A stretch of DNA of 64,000 nucleotides, from NCBI RefSeq assembly GCF_031157315.1, contig NZ_JAVIFU010000026.1, positions 1 through 64,000 of the forward strand, written 5' to 3'. Position 1 is the first letter of the stretch; the number at the start of each line of letters is the position of its first letter. The position numbers and the translations under genes are program-made. Shown piece by piece: positions 34,515 to 42,929 of the stretch. The stretch is from Paenibacillus sp. LHD-38 (lineage in GTDB: Bacteria > Bacillota > Bacilli > Paenibacillales > Paenibacillaceae). The notes beneath the pieces are model-generated. The model worked only from the letters and a program-made list of their open reading frames with translations, was not told where the DNA came from and searched no databases.

Positions 34515-34566
34515 CAAAAAAGCGCCGTAAAGGCACAGCATAAGCTGTGATCCTCTACGGCTCTTT
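34515..34566 (-). terminator. Terminator-like hairpin between precursors A2 and A1
   Basis: AGCGCCGTA-AGG with ACAGC pairs with GCTGT and CCT-TACGGCTCT; the minus strand has T6-7 after the stem. It is a diverged copy of the hairpin at 34275-34328, so the repeated unit included its terminator. It may reduce read-through to A1. Confidence 0.7.
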
Positions 34567-34594
34567 CCGGTGCATCAGTTAAATACGATGAATC

Positions 34595-34732
34595 CTAGGA
34601 ATCATAAACGTCGAGGTCAACGAGCTTGCCGTCTACATAAGTAAAGTCCATTTTCGCTACGCCGAAACCTGCCATTGTCTCAGATACATTCATCACTTCC
34701 AGGGAAAGTGCAGACCATTGTTTTTTCTCCAT
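34595..34732 (-). CDS. Lasso peptide precursor A2
   Basis: 45 residues. Same leader as A1 except Ser7. Core begins AGFGVAKMD (ring Ala1-Asp9) and ends DLDVYDS; it differs from A1 at core positions 5, 6, 8, 18 and 21. The core is identical to A3. AAAGGAGGTG upstream of the ATG at 34732. Confidence 0.92.
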   Translation of the reverse strand: MEKKQWSALSLEVMNVSETMAGFGVAKMDFTYVDGKLVDLDVYDS

Positions 34733-34750
34733 TGTATTCCACCTCCTTTC

Positions 34751-34857
34751 AAGTGCAATTCGTATGCCGATTTCTGCCGTTGGAGAAACCGATAGGCTAT
34801 CTAGCTGTACGTAAGTATATTTAAGTATGGGTCATCAGCCTGCTCCGGCTTTAGGGC
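34751..34857 (-). pseudogene. Fossil 3' end of a lasso cyclase gene
   Basis: The spacer between A3 and A2 aligns along its length with the last ~100 bp of the cyclase gene at 35049-36971. Translated it gives ALKPEQADDPYLNILTYS, a stop, then IAYRFLQRQ, against IKPEQADDPHLKLLMRSL and IAYRFLKRLQ in the intact gene. It shows that the unit duplicated was cyclase 3' end plus precursor, later decayed. Confidence 0.85.
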
Positions 34858-34875
34858 CGTAGAAATCTAGGAATC

Positions 34876-35013
34876 CTAGGAATCATAAACATCGAGGTCT
34901 ACGAGCTTGCCGTCAACATAAGTAAAGTCCATTTTCGCAACACCGAAACCTGCCATAGTCTCTGAAACATTCATCACTTCCAGGGAAAGGGCTGTCCATT
35001 GTTTTTTCTCCAT
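34876..35013 (-). CDS. Lasso peptide precursor A3
   Basis: 45 residues. Leader as in A1; core identical to A2, starting AGFGVAKMD and ending DLDVYDS. Directly downstream (35 bp) of the second cyclase gene, with GAGGAGGTG upstream of the ATG at 35013. Probably the parent of A2 and A1. Confidence 0.92.
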   Translation of the reverse strand: MEKKQWTALSLEVMNVSETMAGFGVAKMDFTYVDGKLVDLDVYDS

Positions 35014-35048
35014 TATACTTCACCTCCTCTCAAGTGCAGTTCGTATTT

Positions 35049-36971
35049 CTATTGCAGCCGTTTGAGAAAACGATAGGCAATCAAGCTGCGCATAAGTAAC
35101 TTTAAGTGAGGGTCATCAGCCTGCTCCGGCTTAATGGCCGAACCTACCATGCTCATCGATTCCTTCACCTGCATCAGGTTCAAGTAGCGGGAAGCCTGCT
35201 CATCCCTGCACAGCGTACGAAGCTCTTCTTCTATAGACGGCCACCGGGGTATAATCCGATGTACCCAATCCATGCCTTGAACGCCTCGTGTCCGCTGATT
35301 CAATCGTACTTTGTCCGGCAAAATATTTTTGGTGGCTCTTCGGATAAGAGAACGCCCGAAGCCATTCTTCACATATTGCTCCACGGGGATCGACAAGCAA
35401 AACTTAATAAGGCGTATATCGCTGGTTGCATCCCGTTCCCATATGCCCAGGCGATAGGATGACTTCGCCGAAATGGTGCCCTGCATGCTTAAAACCGCCT
35501 GATTTCTGAAATAATCCTCGCGTTCCCGCAGCATTTGATACGTTGACTCCCGCAAACCGACATCATACTGCGACAGCTTCTCGAGTACCCCGGAGCTCCT
35601 TGCAAAATCAGCTTGAATGATGGAAGGTACTCCAGGTTGAAACGAAGCCGCTTTTTCCGGAAAAACCTGCTGTCTAATCGCGCGAACGATTCGTTTCCGG
35701 CCAGTGCCCAGCTGTCTGCCGTACATTGAAATCTCACGGTATAATTGGAGCCATTGGAGCTTCTTAAGCATCAAGCTGTAATAACCGATAGCTGAACCCC
35801 AGGATATCGAGTAATTCCCTCTTGCGCCCGTGAGCAAGACACCTACGCCTTGACGCGCCGCTTCTTCATGAATGCCTTTAACCCAGAATGCATTTTCGAA
35901 ATTTTTGTATGGCCCTTCTAAACTGTCGATCCATTCATCAATCTCAGTAAAAGGACTTATCCCCGGGAAATCTAATAAGTTCGCCTTAATATTTCCTACA
36001 TAATCGACGATGGACTGAATATAAGGACTTTCATCCGCAAACATACTTCTGGGCGTCCAATCTTTGAAATCACGTTCGGGAATGTAGCTGTAGGCCTGTA
36101 AGCTCTTGCCTTCCTTGGCGAGCATCCTCGCTGCGAACCCTGACACCGAGCCGGAATCAAGTCCCCCGCTAAGGGTAACTCCCACCTGCTTGAAGGTACG
36201 CAATCTGGAGCGAACCGATTCTTGGAAAATTTCCTGAAAGGCCTCCACATATTCGTCATCAGAGCCCAAGGTTAGGCTCTTTTCCGGCATTAATGAGCCA
36301 TACTTTGCAACCGTAAGCTTCCCCTCTTGCAAAGTAAACGTGTGTGCCGGAGGCAGCTGCAAAACATCTGCATAATAGGTCGTATGGACATCGACAGCAT
36401 CCAAGAGCGTCGGTATCGCCAAAAATTCGGCAAACCTCTCTTCGCATAGTCTCTTATCTATTCCCGCTAGGGAGAATAGCGGATGGATTACACTGCAGAA
36501 CGAGAATTGATTCGAACTGTGGTGATAATAAAGGGTCCTGCTTGCAAGCTGATCTCTCGCCCCATACAGCAGCTTTCTGCTTGCATCCCATATAACGAAA
36601 GCGAAGTCTCCAATTAGATAACGCGGCGTCTCCGGACCCCATTTGCGATAAGCCAGCAGAATGAGCTCACTGTCCGTTATCCCGCTTCTTCTGTCTCGCC
36701 CAATCTCAAGCTGCTCGAACAATTGCCCGCGATTGTCAATAATTGCATCAGCGGTTATAACCAGTCCGGATTGCTCATCCCGAAAAGGAAGCCGTTCATT
36801 AACCGATTCCGGTGTAATCCATTGAGCCCGGCAGCCGAGAAGAGCCGACGCATCCTCCCATGTTTCAAAGCTATTTCCTGGAAAATACTGTACAGCTTCC
36901 ATGAAATCTGCAGTACCATCGGCTGAACGAAGAGGCCTATCGAATTGTATAACACCGGCAATAACGCTCAT
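35049..36971 (-). CDS. Lasso peptide cyclase, copy 2 (asparagine-synthase-like)
   Basis: 640 residues of the asparagine synthetase B family that activates the ring Asp as an AMP ester and joins it to the core N-terminus. The PP-loop ATP site is LSGGLDSGS. The N-terminal glutaminase-like domain (about 1-230) starts MSVIAGVIQF and lacks the catalytic Cys2, as in lasso cyclases. The start at 36971 follows GGGAGGTGATT; the ORF extends 10 codons further without support. It lies between precursor A4 and precursors A3-A1, and is about half identical to copy 1 by eye. Family length is normal. Confidence 0.92.
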   Translation of the reverse strand: MSVIAGVIQFDRPLRSADGTADFMEAVQYFPGNSFETWEDASALLGCRAQWITPESVNERLPFRDEQSGLVITADAIIDNRGQLFEQLEIGRDRRSGITDSELILLAYRKWGPETPRYLIGDFAFVIWDASRKLLYGARDQLASRTLYYHHSSNQFSFCSVIHPLFSLAGIDKRLCEERFAEFLAIPTLLDAVDVHTTYYADVLQLPPAHTFTLQEGKLTVAKYGSLMPEKSLTLGSDDEYVEAFQEIFQESVRSRLRTFKQVGVTLSGGLDSGSVSGFAARMLAKEGKSLQAYSYIPERDFKDWTPRSMFADESPYIQSIVDYVGNIKANLLDFPGISPFTEIDEWIDSLEGPYKNFENAFWVKGIHEEAARQGVGVLLTGARGNYSISWGSAIGYYSLMLKKLQWLQLYREISMYGRQLGTGRKRIVRAIRQQVFPEKAASFQPGVPSIIQADFARSSGVLEKLSQYDVGLRESTYQMLREREDYFRNQAVLSMQGTISAKSSYRLGIWERDATSDIRLIKFCLSIPVEQYVKNGFGRSLIRRATKNILPDKVRLNQRTRGVQGMDWVHRIIPRWPSIEEELRTLCRDEQASRYLNLMQVKESMSMVGSAIKPEQADDPHLKLLMRSLIAYRFLKRLQ

Positions 36972-37020
36972 GCAATCACCTCCCATCGACTCATATTTCA
37001 TTACACCTATTTCTTCCTTA

Positions 37021-37108
37021 CCTTCTTAACGATAAAGGAAGCTTCCGTGAACTTAAACCTTCTTTATCGTTAAGAAGGGCCCTTATACGTTATAAAAGTA
37101 TAAGGGCC
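37021..37108 (-). other. Two tandem hairpins between precursor A4 and cyclase 2
   Basis: GGCCCTTATAC pairs with GTATAAGGGCC (37078-37088 with 37098-37108), and a perfect 17 bp stem pairs 37021-37037 with 37062-37078 (arm CTTCTTAACGATAAAG). No T tract follows, so these are not simple terminators. In a minus-strand mRNA they would cap the 3' side of the A4 message and could stabilise it or block degradation while the cyclase is made at a lower level. Confidence 0.75.
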
Positions 37109-37139
37109 ATGAAAATAATGGGACTAGTAGTAAGTCATC

Positions 37140-37289
37140 CTAAGAGTCCAAGTCCTCATGAGGGTGACCATTATTGTTACCTTTACCATTTCTGTCAGGA
37201 TACACTCCATTTTTTCCACCCATGGTCGCGCTGACATCAAGGAGTTCCAACGTCAGTTGCTGCCATTCTTTCTTCATTTCCTTTGTCAT
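37140..37289 (-). CDS. Lasso peptide precursor A4 (divergent core)
   Basis: 49 residues. Leader MTKEMKKEWQQLTLELLDVS followed by ATM, with Trp9, Leu14 and Thr22 at -2. Core starts GGKNGVYPD, predicting a Gly1-Asp9 ring, then RNGKGNNNG and HPHEDLDS. The tail is Asn/Gly/His-rich, quite unlike A1-A3, but keeps the terminal Ser. AAAGGAGGTG lies upstream; an internal ATG at 37277 is an alternative start. Between cyclase 1 (27 bp away) and cyclase 2. Confidence 0.9.
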   Translation of the reverse strand: MTKEMKKEWQQLTLELLDVSATMGGKNGVYPDRNGKGNNNGHPHEDLDS

Positions 37290-37316
37290 TTGTATCACCT
37301 CCTTTCATACGGGGCG

Positions 37317-39254
37317 TTATGAAAATTGCCTTATAAAGCGGTAAACAATTAAGCTTTGCATTAATAATCTTATATTCGGATCAAAGGCTAATTCAGGTTT
37401 GGGTGAGTTTCCAATTTTCGAAAGTGATTCTTTAATTTGTTTCACATTTAAAAAATACGAAGCCCCGGAATCACGACAAAGCTGATGAAGTTCTTCCGTA
37501 AAAGCACTCCACGATGGAATCATGCGATGGATCCAGTCCGCCCCCTGCACACCCCGAACGCGAAGATTGAACCGGACTTTATCGGGTAAATAATTTTCGG
37601 TCGATCTTCGAATTAAAGAGCGGTCCATACCATTTTGGACATACTGTTCTACAGGCACGGATAAGCAAAATCGAACCACCCTGGGATCACAGGTCGGATC
37701 CCTTTCCCTGACGGCATAACGTAACGATAATTTCGTTGATGACGTCCCCTGATGGTTTAAGAACGACAAATTTTCGAACTGATAGAATCTTGCCGCAAAT
37801 TCGTTCATTGAAAATTCGGTCAATCCTACATTATGGTTTTTAAGTTTATCGAAGACTTTGGTTCGTTCCGCTAAATCCGGTTGGATTAAAAGCGGGGTAT
37901 CCGACCTAGGCTTCGAAAAAAAAGACGGATCCAGAAATGGAAATGCCAGTTTGCCGATTATGGGCAGCAATCGGGATCTCCCTATTCTCATATTTCTGCC
38001 ATAGAGCTTCAGTTCATGGTTAAAACGTATCCAGCGCAGCTTTCTTAAAAGCTGAGCGTAGTAATCCAGCGCCGGACCCCAAGAGATAGTGTAATTTCCA
38101 CTCCCTCCATTCAGCAATACTCCGACTCCGTGCTTCTCCGCTTGCTCGAGAATCCCTTTGATCCAGAATGAATTTTCAAAAAACTTATAAGGCGCCTCCA
38201 TCAGCTCGAGCAGGTCATTCATTTCCTCAAATGAGTTTCGACCCGAGAAGTCCAAATTGTTGTGCGCGATATTTCCTACATGTTGAACCGTGGCTTGGAT
38301 ATAAGGACTCTCATCGGCAATCAAGCTTTTTGGTGTCCAATCCACAAAATCAGAGGGAGGGACATAACTGTAGGTTTGTAATGTTTTCCCTTCCTGCCGC
38401 AACGGGTTTGCGGCAAAGCTTACGACAGCCCCCGAATCCAACCCTCCGCTTAAGCTTGCACCAACTTTCCGGTATGTCCGGAGCTTCGATGTAACGGCTT
38501 CCTGAAAGACTTCACGAAATGCTTCTTCGTATTCGCCGTTTGTTTTTAGTTTAAGCTTCCCGCCAGGCGTTATGAATGTCCCGTATTGCTCCAATGCAAT
38601 GTTTCCGTCCGCCACCGTAATCGAATGGCCGGGAGGAATTTGATCGATATTATGATAAACCGTGGAGTGAACATCGATCGTATCCAAAATGATAGGGATC
38701 ATGAGAAACTCGGTCAACCATGACTCATTCAGTTCCTTCTTGACACCGGAAATAGTAAACAGCGGATTCATCACCGTGCAAAATGCAAACTGTCGTGAAT
38801 GATGATAATAATACAGCGTTCGATTTCCCGACAGATCACGCGCGCCGAAAAGATGGCGTTTTTGCTCATCCCATATGATGAAAGCAAAGTCTCCTATCAG
38901 GTATCGCGGGGCTTCCTTCCCCCATTTCAGGTATGCCGCCAAAATAAGCTCGCTGTCCGTCATCTGTTTCCGGCGGAAATGCTCCACCTGCAACCGGTTA
39001 AATAATTCCTCCCTGTTGTCAATGATCGCGTCTGCGGTAATGGCAAGCTTATGTTGTTCGTCGTAAAAGGGCAGCCGTTCTTTAGTCGATTCGGGTGTGA
39101 TCCATTGCGCGTGACAACCTAAAAATACGAAACGGTCATGCCAAACCCGCACATCATTGGCAGGGTATTTTTGCAAGGCTTGCATCATATTTCCGATCGT
39201 TTCGACAGATACAGGTTCTTCATTACAATTAAAAACACCGGTTATCGCACTCAT
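37317..39254 (-). CDS. Lasso peptide cyclase, copy 1 (asparagine-synthase-like)
   Basis: 645 residues. Glutaminase-like N-terminal domain without the catalytic Cys2 (MSAITGVFNC), PP-loop LSGGLDSGA (Ser269-Ser274), and a C-terminal synthetase domain ending IRQFS. Closes the Gly1-Asp9 or Ala1-Asp9 lactam. ATG at 39254 follows TTGGAGAAA. The gene directly precedes precursor A4 and follows the exporter gene by 50 bp. Confidence 0.92.
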   Translation of the reverse strand: MSAITGVFNCNEEPVSVETIGNMMQALQKYPANDVRVWHDRFVFLGCHAQWITPESTKERLPFYDEQHKLAITADAIIDNREELFNRLQVEHFRRKQMTDSELILAAYLKWGKEAPRYLIGDFAFIIWDEQKRHLFGARDLSGNRTLYYYHHSRQFAFCTVMNPLFTISGVKKELNESWLTEFLMIPIILDTIDVHSTVYHNIDQIPPGHSITVADGNIALEQYGTFITPGGKLKLKTNGEYEEAFREVFQEAVTSKLRTYRKVGASLSGGLDSGAVVSFAANPLRQEGKTLQTYSYVPPSDFVDWTPKSLIADESPYIQATVQHVGNIAHNNLDFSGRNSFEEMNDLLELMEAPYKFFENSFWIKGILEQAEKHGVGVLLNGGSGNYTISWGPALDYYAQLLRKLRWIRFNHELKLYGRNMRIGRSRLLPIIGKLAFPFLDPSFFSKPRSDTPLLIQPDLAERTKVFDKLKNHNVGLTEFSMNEFAARFYQFENLSFLNHQGTSSTKLSLRYAVRERDPTCDPRVVRFCLSVPVEQYVQNGMDRSLIRRSTENYLPDKVRFNLRVRGVQGADWIHRMIPSWSAFTEELHQLCRDSGASYFLNVKQIKESLSKIGNSPKPELAFDPNIRLLMQSLIVYRFIRQFS

Positions 39255-39304
39255 TATTTCTCCAATCTTTCCGGTTATGTTTGATAGCGGTTGTGTTGTC
39301 GGAA

Positions 39305-41110
39305 CTAACTGTTAACGCCTGTTTGATAGTTGAGCAGTTGTCTGAACTTTCCTTTGGCCTCTTGAGACAGCTGTTTATAGCCGCCTTGCTGAATAACCTC
39401 ACCCTGCTCTATGACAATGACCTGATCCGCATTGCGGATGGTCGATAATCGGTGTGCAATGACAATAATGGTCATGCTTCCCTTTAGACGGTCAAGCGCC
39501 TCCTGAATCAGCCGTTCATTCTCACTGTCCAGCGCGCTGGTCGCTTCATCCAGCACTAGAATGGAGGGACGCTTCAGTATGGCTCTAGCGAGTACAATCC
39601 GCTGCCGCTCTCCCCCGGACAACCGGATGCCCCTGTCACCGATGACCGTATCCAAACCTTGCGGCAGCATGCGTACAAATTCATCGGATACTGAGAATTT
39701 CAAAGCGTTCCACAGCTCGGTGTCCTCGGCATACGGGTCAACCAGCTTCAAGTTATCCCGAATGCTCGCATTAAAGAGAAAGGGATCCTGTGCCACATAG
39801 CCGATTGCACTCCGCAGTGAGAGAAGCTGCTTCTCGTCTCTCAGCGTAACGCCGTCAATCAGCACTTGCCCTCTCTCCGGTTGAATAAGCCCCATGAGCA
39901 TATCAATCAGCGTGCTTTTCCCCGCACCGGACATACCAACGATAGCCGTCATGCGATTCGCTGGAATATAGACGTTAATATCACGCAGAGCAAATACCGG
40001 CTCTTTAGGGTCGTACCGGTAATTGACTTGTCTGCATTCGATTCCTTCCTGCAATTGAAATTGCTTTCCCCTGTCCGAAGAGCCTGACAAGTTGAGCTCC
40101 TTCTCCTGCTCATATTCCTGCTGCAGCTTACGCATTGCTTTAAAAGCGGGCAGATTGGTCGCCAGCTGTTCGATATTCGACTGAATCCCGATAAATCTCG
40201 GCCAAAGCCGCGAGAAGATGAGAACAACCAGAATCAATTGCTCAGCCGGCGTGTGGAAGACCTCTAAAGCTAAATAGACGAATCCGGCAATAAGCGTTAT
40301 GGAAGAGATCCGGTAGATGAACTGGGACAAAGAATTGATTCGTATTAATTGGTTAACGTTGCTCTCCAGCTCCTTGCTCATGTTGTTGAACCAACTGATA
40401 TGGGAGCGTTCAAGCCTGTTGCTCTTAATATCCTTGATGCCGTTGAAATGATCGCTTATTCCTGCAAAATAGCTCTGAGACAGCTCTGATGTCTTATCGC
40501 CAATATGTCCCGCCTTCTTAATAAACCTGCGCGAGAATAGAGCGAGTATTCCGCCGCTTATAAGCACGACGGCCGTTAACAACGGAGACAGCCAGAAGGC
40601 CAGACCGATTTGAATAGCCGTAAAAATAATGGCTGTGACCATCTGCAGGAAGAGGGAAGTGCCGTAGCTGACCCGTCCGAGCTCGTTGACCATGACATGA
40701 TGAAAATCCGACTTCCTCTTGCGGAGGAAGAACTCCCACTTCGCCCCAAGCAGCCCCTGATACGTTTCCGTCCTGAGCGAACGGACGAAGTTCTGCAAAA
40801 TCCGTGAGTTCAACACCATCTGGCTTCGCTGAAGCAAAGCTTGTCCCCCTACGATCATCACGTATATCGCTAGTACGATCGGTAAGTTTAACTCGATCGA
40901 CGATGACTCGATGAATGTGAATAAGGAAGAGACAAGCGGCACTTCATCCATATTCATTTGAAATACACCTATAATGCTAAGCATAGGAACGATCATATAG
41001 ATTCCGATGCCGTCCAGACAGCTGATAACGAATGTAGTGAACATATTGAGGTACAGACGGAATCCTGAAACCTGGTGCATTTTTCGAATAAAATAGAATA
41101 AATCCTTCAT
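39305..41110 (-). CDS. Lasso peptide ABC exporter (transmembrane and ATPase fused)
   Basis: 601 residues: a six-helix transmembrane half (about 1-330) and an ATPase half with Walker A GMSGAGKST, signature LSGGERQRI and Walker B ILVLDEATSALD. Homodimeric exporters of this type (D proteins) secrete lasso peptides and often give self-immunity. No peptidase domain is present at the N-terminus; leader removal is done by B2. ATG at 41110 follows TTAGGGG. Confidence 0.92.
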   Translation of the reverse strand: MKDLFYFIRKMHQVSGFRLYLNMFTTFVISCLDGIGIYMIVPMLSIIGVFQMNMDEVPLVSSLFTFIESSSIELNLPIVLAIYVMIVGGQALLQRSQMVLNSRILQNFVRSLRTETYQGLLGAKWEFFLRKRKSDFHHVMVNELGRVSYGTSLFLQMVTAIIFTAIQIGLAFWLSPLLTAVVLISGGILALFSRRFIKKAGHIGDKTSELSQSYFAGISDHFNGIKDIKSNRLERSHISWFNNMSKELESNVNQLIRINSLSQFIYRISSITLIAGFVYLALEVFHTPAEQLILVVLIFSRLWPRFIGIQSNIEQLATNLPAFKAMRKLQQEYEQEKELNLSGSSDRGKQFQLQEGIECRQVNYRYDPKEPVFALRDINVYIPANRMTAIVGMSGAGKSTLIDMLMGLIQPERGQVLIDGVTLRDEKQLLSLRSAIGYVAQDPFLFNASIRDNLKLVDPYAEDTELWNALKFSVSDEFVRMLPQGLDTVIGDRGIRLSGGERQRIVLARAILKRPSILVLDEATSALDSENERLIQEALDRLKGSMTIIVIAHRLSTIRNADQVIVIEQGEVIQQGGYKQLSQEAKGKFRQLLNYQTGVNS

Positions 41111-41131
41111 AAGAAAAACCCCTAATGCGGA

Positions 41132-41623
41132 TTACCGCTCAATTGTCGACAGAACCGCAGCTTCTGTGTGATTCCCGAACACGGCAACGACAGCATACCG
41201 TTCCAGTCTCTCATTGCCGGTTACATAATACGACCCGCTGCGCAGCCAAGCGTGAGCAATCATTTTCCCCGTCTCATCCCTGCCGCTGCCCAGATAGAGC
41301 GTACTCGCGATTCCTCTTCGCTGCAGCATCTTCATCGCCGCGACAGCCTTAACCATGCACTGACTTTCCCACCATGTGATGCGGCTCATCGCATGAACGG
41401 CCTTGGATACCTTACGATGGATGAGATCCTGCTCCATAGTGCTCGTATATGGTGTCTCCCTCATATGCTCGCCAAGAGAAGGTGCTACTTTTGCGAATGG
41501 CAGCAGCTTAAGCACCCTCGCCAAAGCTAAATAAAAATAAGCTTCCACATACATCCGCTTCAAGTCTGCGGGGTAAGCTATAAATCTCTTAACTTTTCTT
41601 ATCGCTTTCCTATACAAGTCCAT
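41132..41623 (-). CDS. Lasso peptide leader protease B2 (transglutaminase-like)
   Basis: 163 residues of the lasso B2/microcin J25 processing family, a cysteine protease that removes the leader just after position -1. The catalytic Cys89 (WWESQCMVKA) and His124 (MIAHAWLR) are visible, as is the family ending YAVVAVFGNH. Its start overlaps the stop codon of the B1 gene by one base (TAATG), fitting the B1-B2 complex that works as one unit. Confidence 0.92.
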   Translation of the reverse strand: MDLYRKAIRKVKRFIAYPADLKRMYVEAYFYLALARVLKLLPFAKVAPSLGEHMRETPYTSTMEQDLIHRKVSKAVHAMSRITWWESQCMVKAVAAMKMLQRRGIASTLYLGSGRDETGKMIAHAWLRSGSYYVTGNERLERYAVVAVFGNHTEAAVLSTIER

Positions 41624-41916
41624 TATTCCTTCCTAACTTGTATGAGTCCTTCTGCTGCAAGCTTCTGCAAGAAATTGCAAACTTGCTGTTCGCAATCTCC
41701 CGGCTCTATCTCATACTCGGTCACTAGTTGCTTAACCATATCTTTTATGGACACAGGGGATGCCATCAGCTCCCACACTCGGCCCCCGAGCTGGCCTAAG
41801 TTGTAGTACTTGCCGTTCTCGATGCTCAGCATGATCTTCTCCCCGTTCATTTCGCTTACGAGGTAACCATCCGACTGTGCAACAAGTTCGTTAGCGGTAA
41901 TTAATTCAACGCTCAT
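41623..41916 (-). CDS. Lasso peptide leader-binding protein B1 (PqqD-like RRE)
   Basis: 97 residues of the PqqD/RiPP recognition element fold: MLSIENGKYYNLGQLGGRVW and LVTEYEIEPGDCEQQVCNFL are the diagnostic parts. It binds the precursor leader and presents it to B2. ATG overlaps the kinase stop by 4 bp (ATGA), so translation is coupled. Confidence 0.92.
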   Translation of the reverse strand: MSVELITANELVAQSDGYLVSEMNGEKIMLSIENGKYYNLGQLGGRVWELMASPVSIKDMVKQLVTEYEIEPGDCEQQVCNFLQKLAAEGLIQVRKE

Positions 41917-42842
41917 GAAATAACAACCTCCCTTTTATTAGTCAAACTGACAATTTGATCAACCAAGTTAAAGGCAGAAAAGCCGTCTGCCGGGCGGCGG
42001 AGCTGGTACACCGGGAGCCCGGAAGCAAGCCGGGCAATCGATTGAAATTGCCATTGCTGCAGGTTCAACAGATGGAGAAGGGAATTCCGATAGGTATGCA
42101 CATTTAAGACATGAAGCCCTTCTAATCTGTTATAAGCTTTAAGAGACGGTTCTGGTTCGGAAGCTTTGATAAGCTCAACTACCCCGGCGAGAGGGAGAGG
42201 CTCTCTGCAAAATTGGGACCGTATAGGCACCGCGTATTTGTTAACCCTTTGGTAAATCGATGAATAGTTGTGAGAAAGCAATCCTAATTGTTCTATGCTT
42301 TCCTCCCACAGCTTCTGCTGCGGATAGGAAGGATAGACAGTAGCTGCTGCCGAATCATTGGATAAGGAGACCGCGATAACGTCATCCGTCATTAATGGAT
42401 ATCCTGAGTGAGCAAACGCTGCGGCAAGAGTCGATTTACCGGCACCCGATTCCCCGACAATTGCGTAAACCTTCCCATCAATGACGACTGCACTCCCGTG
42501 CAGGGGTAGAATCCCTCTCTGCATGAGCAGTACACCCATACAGGTTCCGAGCAGGTAAAGCCGAATTTTTGCCTCATCCGCTCCCGGGTATGGATTTACC
42601 ATTATATGGCTGCCGGATGTAATGCTGTAAACGGCTGTGTCTGGTACATGAAAGTGAAATCGACCATTGTCGAAGCGGTAGCTCGTCGATGCAAATTGAT
42701 CCAGGTAATCTTGCTGCGGTGGATTCAATTCAATTTCTACATCAAATTCCGAAATAATTCCATGTATTTCATATGCTTCAGGCAGAACAATTTTACTTTT
42801 AATGTTCAAACCAAATATTCGATAATAATTCAGAGTAAGCAC
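41913..42842 (-). CDS. HPr-kinase-like lasso precursor kinase
   Basis: 309 residues. The P-loop IVGESGAGKST (Gly130-Thr138), His115 in LHGSAVV and TDDV (Asp153-154) match the HPr-Ser kinase-like enzymes of paeninodin clusters, which phosphorylate the side chain of the precursor's C-terminal Ser. All four precursors here end in Asp-Ser, which fits. The start is GTG at 42842 close to a G-rich site. It overlaps B1 by 4 bp. Preceded by an 87 bp AT-rich gap with an inverted repeat. Confidence 0.9.
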   Translation of the reverse strand: MLTLNYYRIFGLNIKSKIVLPEAYEIHGIISEFDVEIELNPPQQDYLDQFASTSYRFDNGRFHFHVPDTAVYSITSGSHIMVNPYPGADEAKIRLYLLGTCMGVLLMQRGILPLHGSAVVIDGKVYAIVGESGAGKSTLAAAFAHSGYPLMTDDVIAVSLSNDSAAATVYPSYPQQKLWEESIEQLGLLSHNYSSIYQRVNKYAVPIRSQFCREPLPLAGVVELIKASEPEPSLKAYNRLEGLHVLNVHTYRNSLLHLLNLQQWQFQSIARLASGLPVYQLRRPADGFSAFNLVDQIVSLTNKREVVIS

Positions 42843-42855
42843 CCCGTTTAATAAG

Positions 42856-42884
42856 TAGTATAAACTTTGTATTTATTTATACTA
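42856..42884. promoter_or_regulatory. Inverted repeat upstream of the kinase gene
   Basis: TAGTATAAA (42856-42864) and TTTATACTA (42876-42884), 11 bases apart, in a very AT-rich gap. Could be an operator or promoter for the kinase-B1-B2-exporter-cyclase genes. Confidence 0.4.
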
Positions 42885-42929
42885 TTCGTAATTAAAATTC
42901 ATTTTATGTCGCTTTTTTCTAAATAAAAA

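Noticed and set aside
35049..39254. True asparagine synthetases
   Set aside because: Both lack the catalytic Cys2 of the glutaminase domain and sit beside precursor, B1, B2 and exporter genes typical of lasso peptide clusters.
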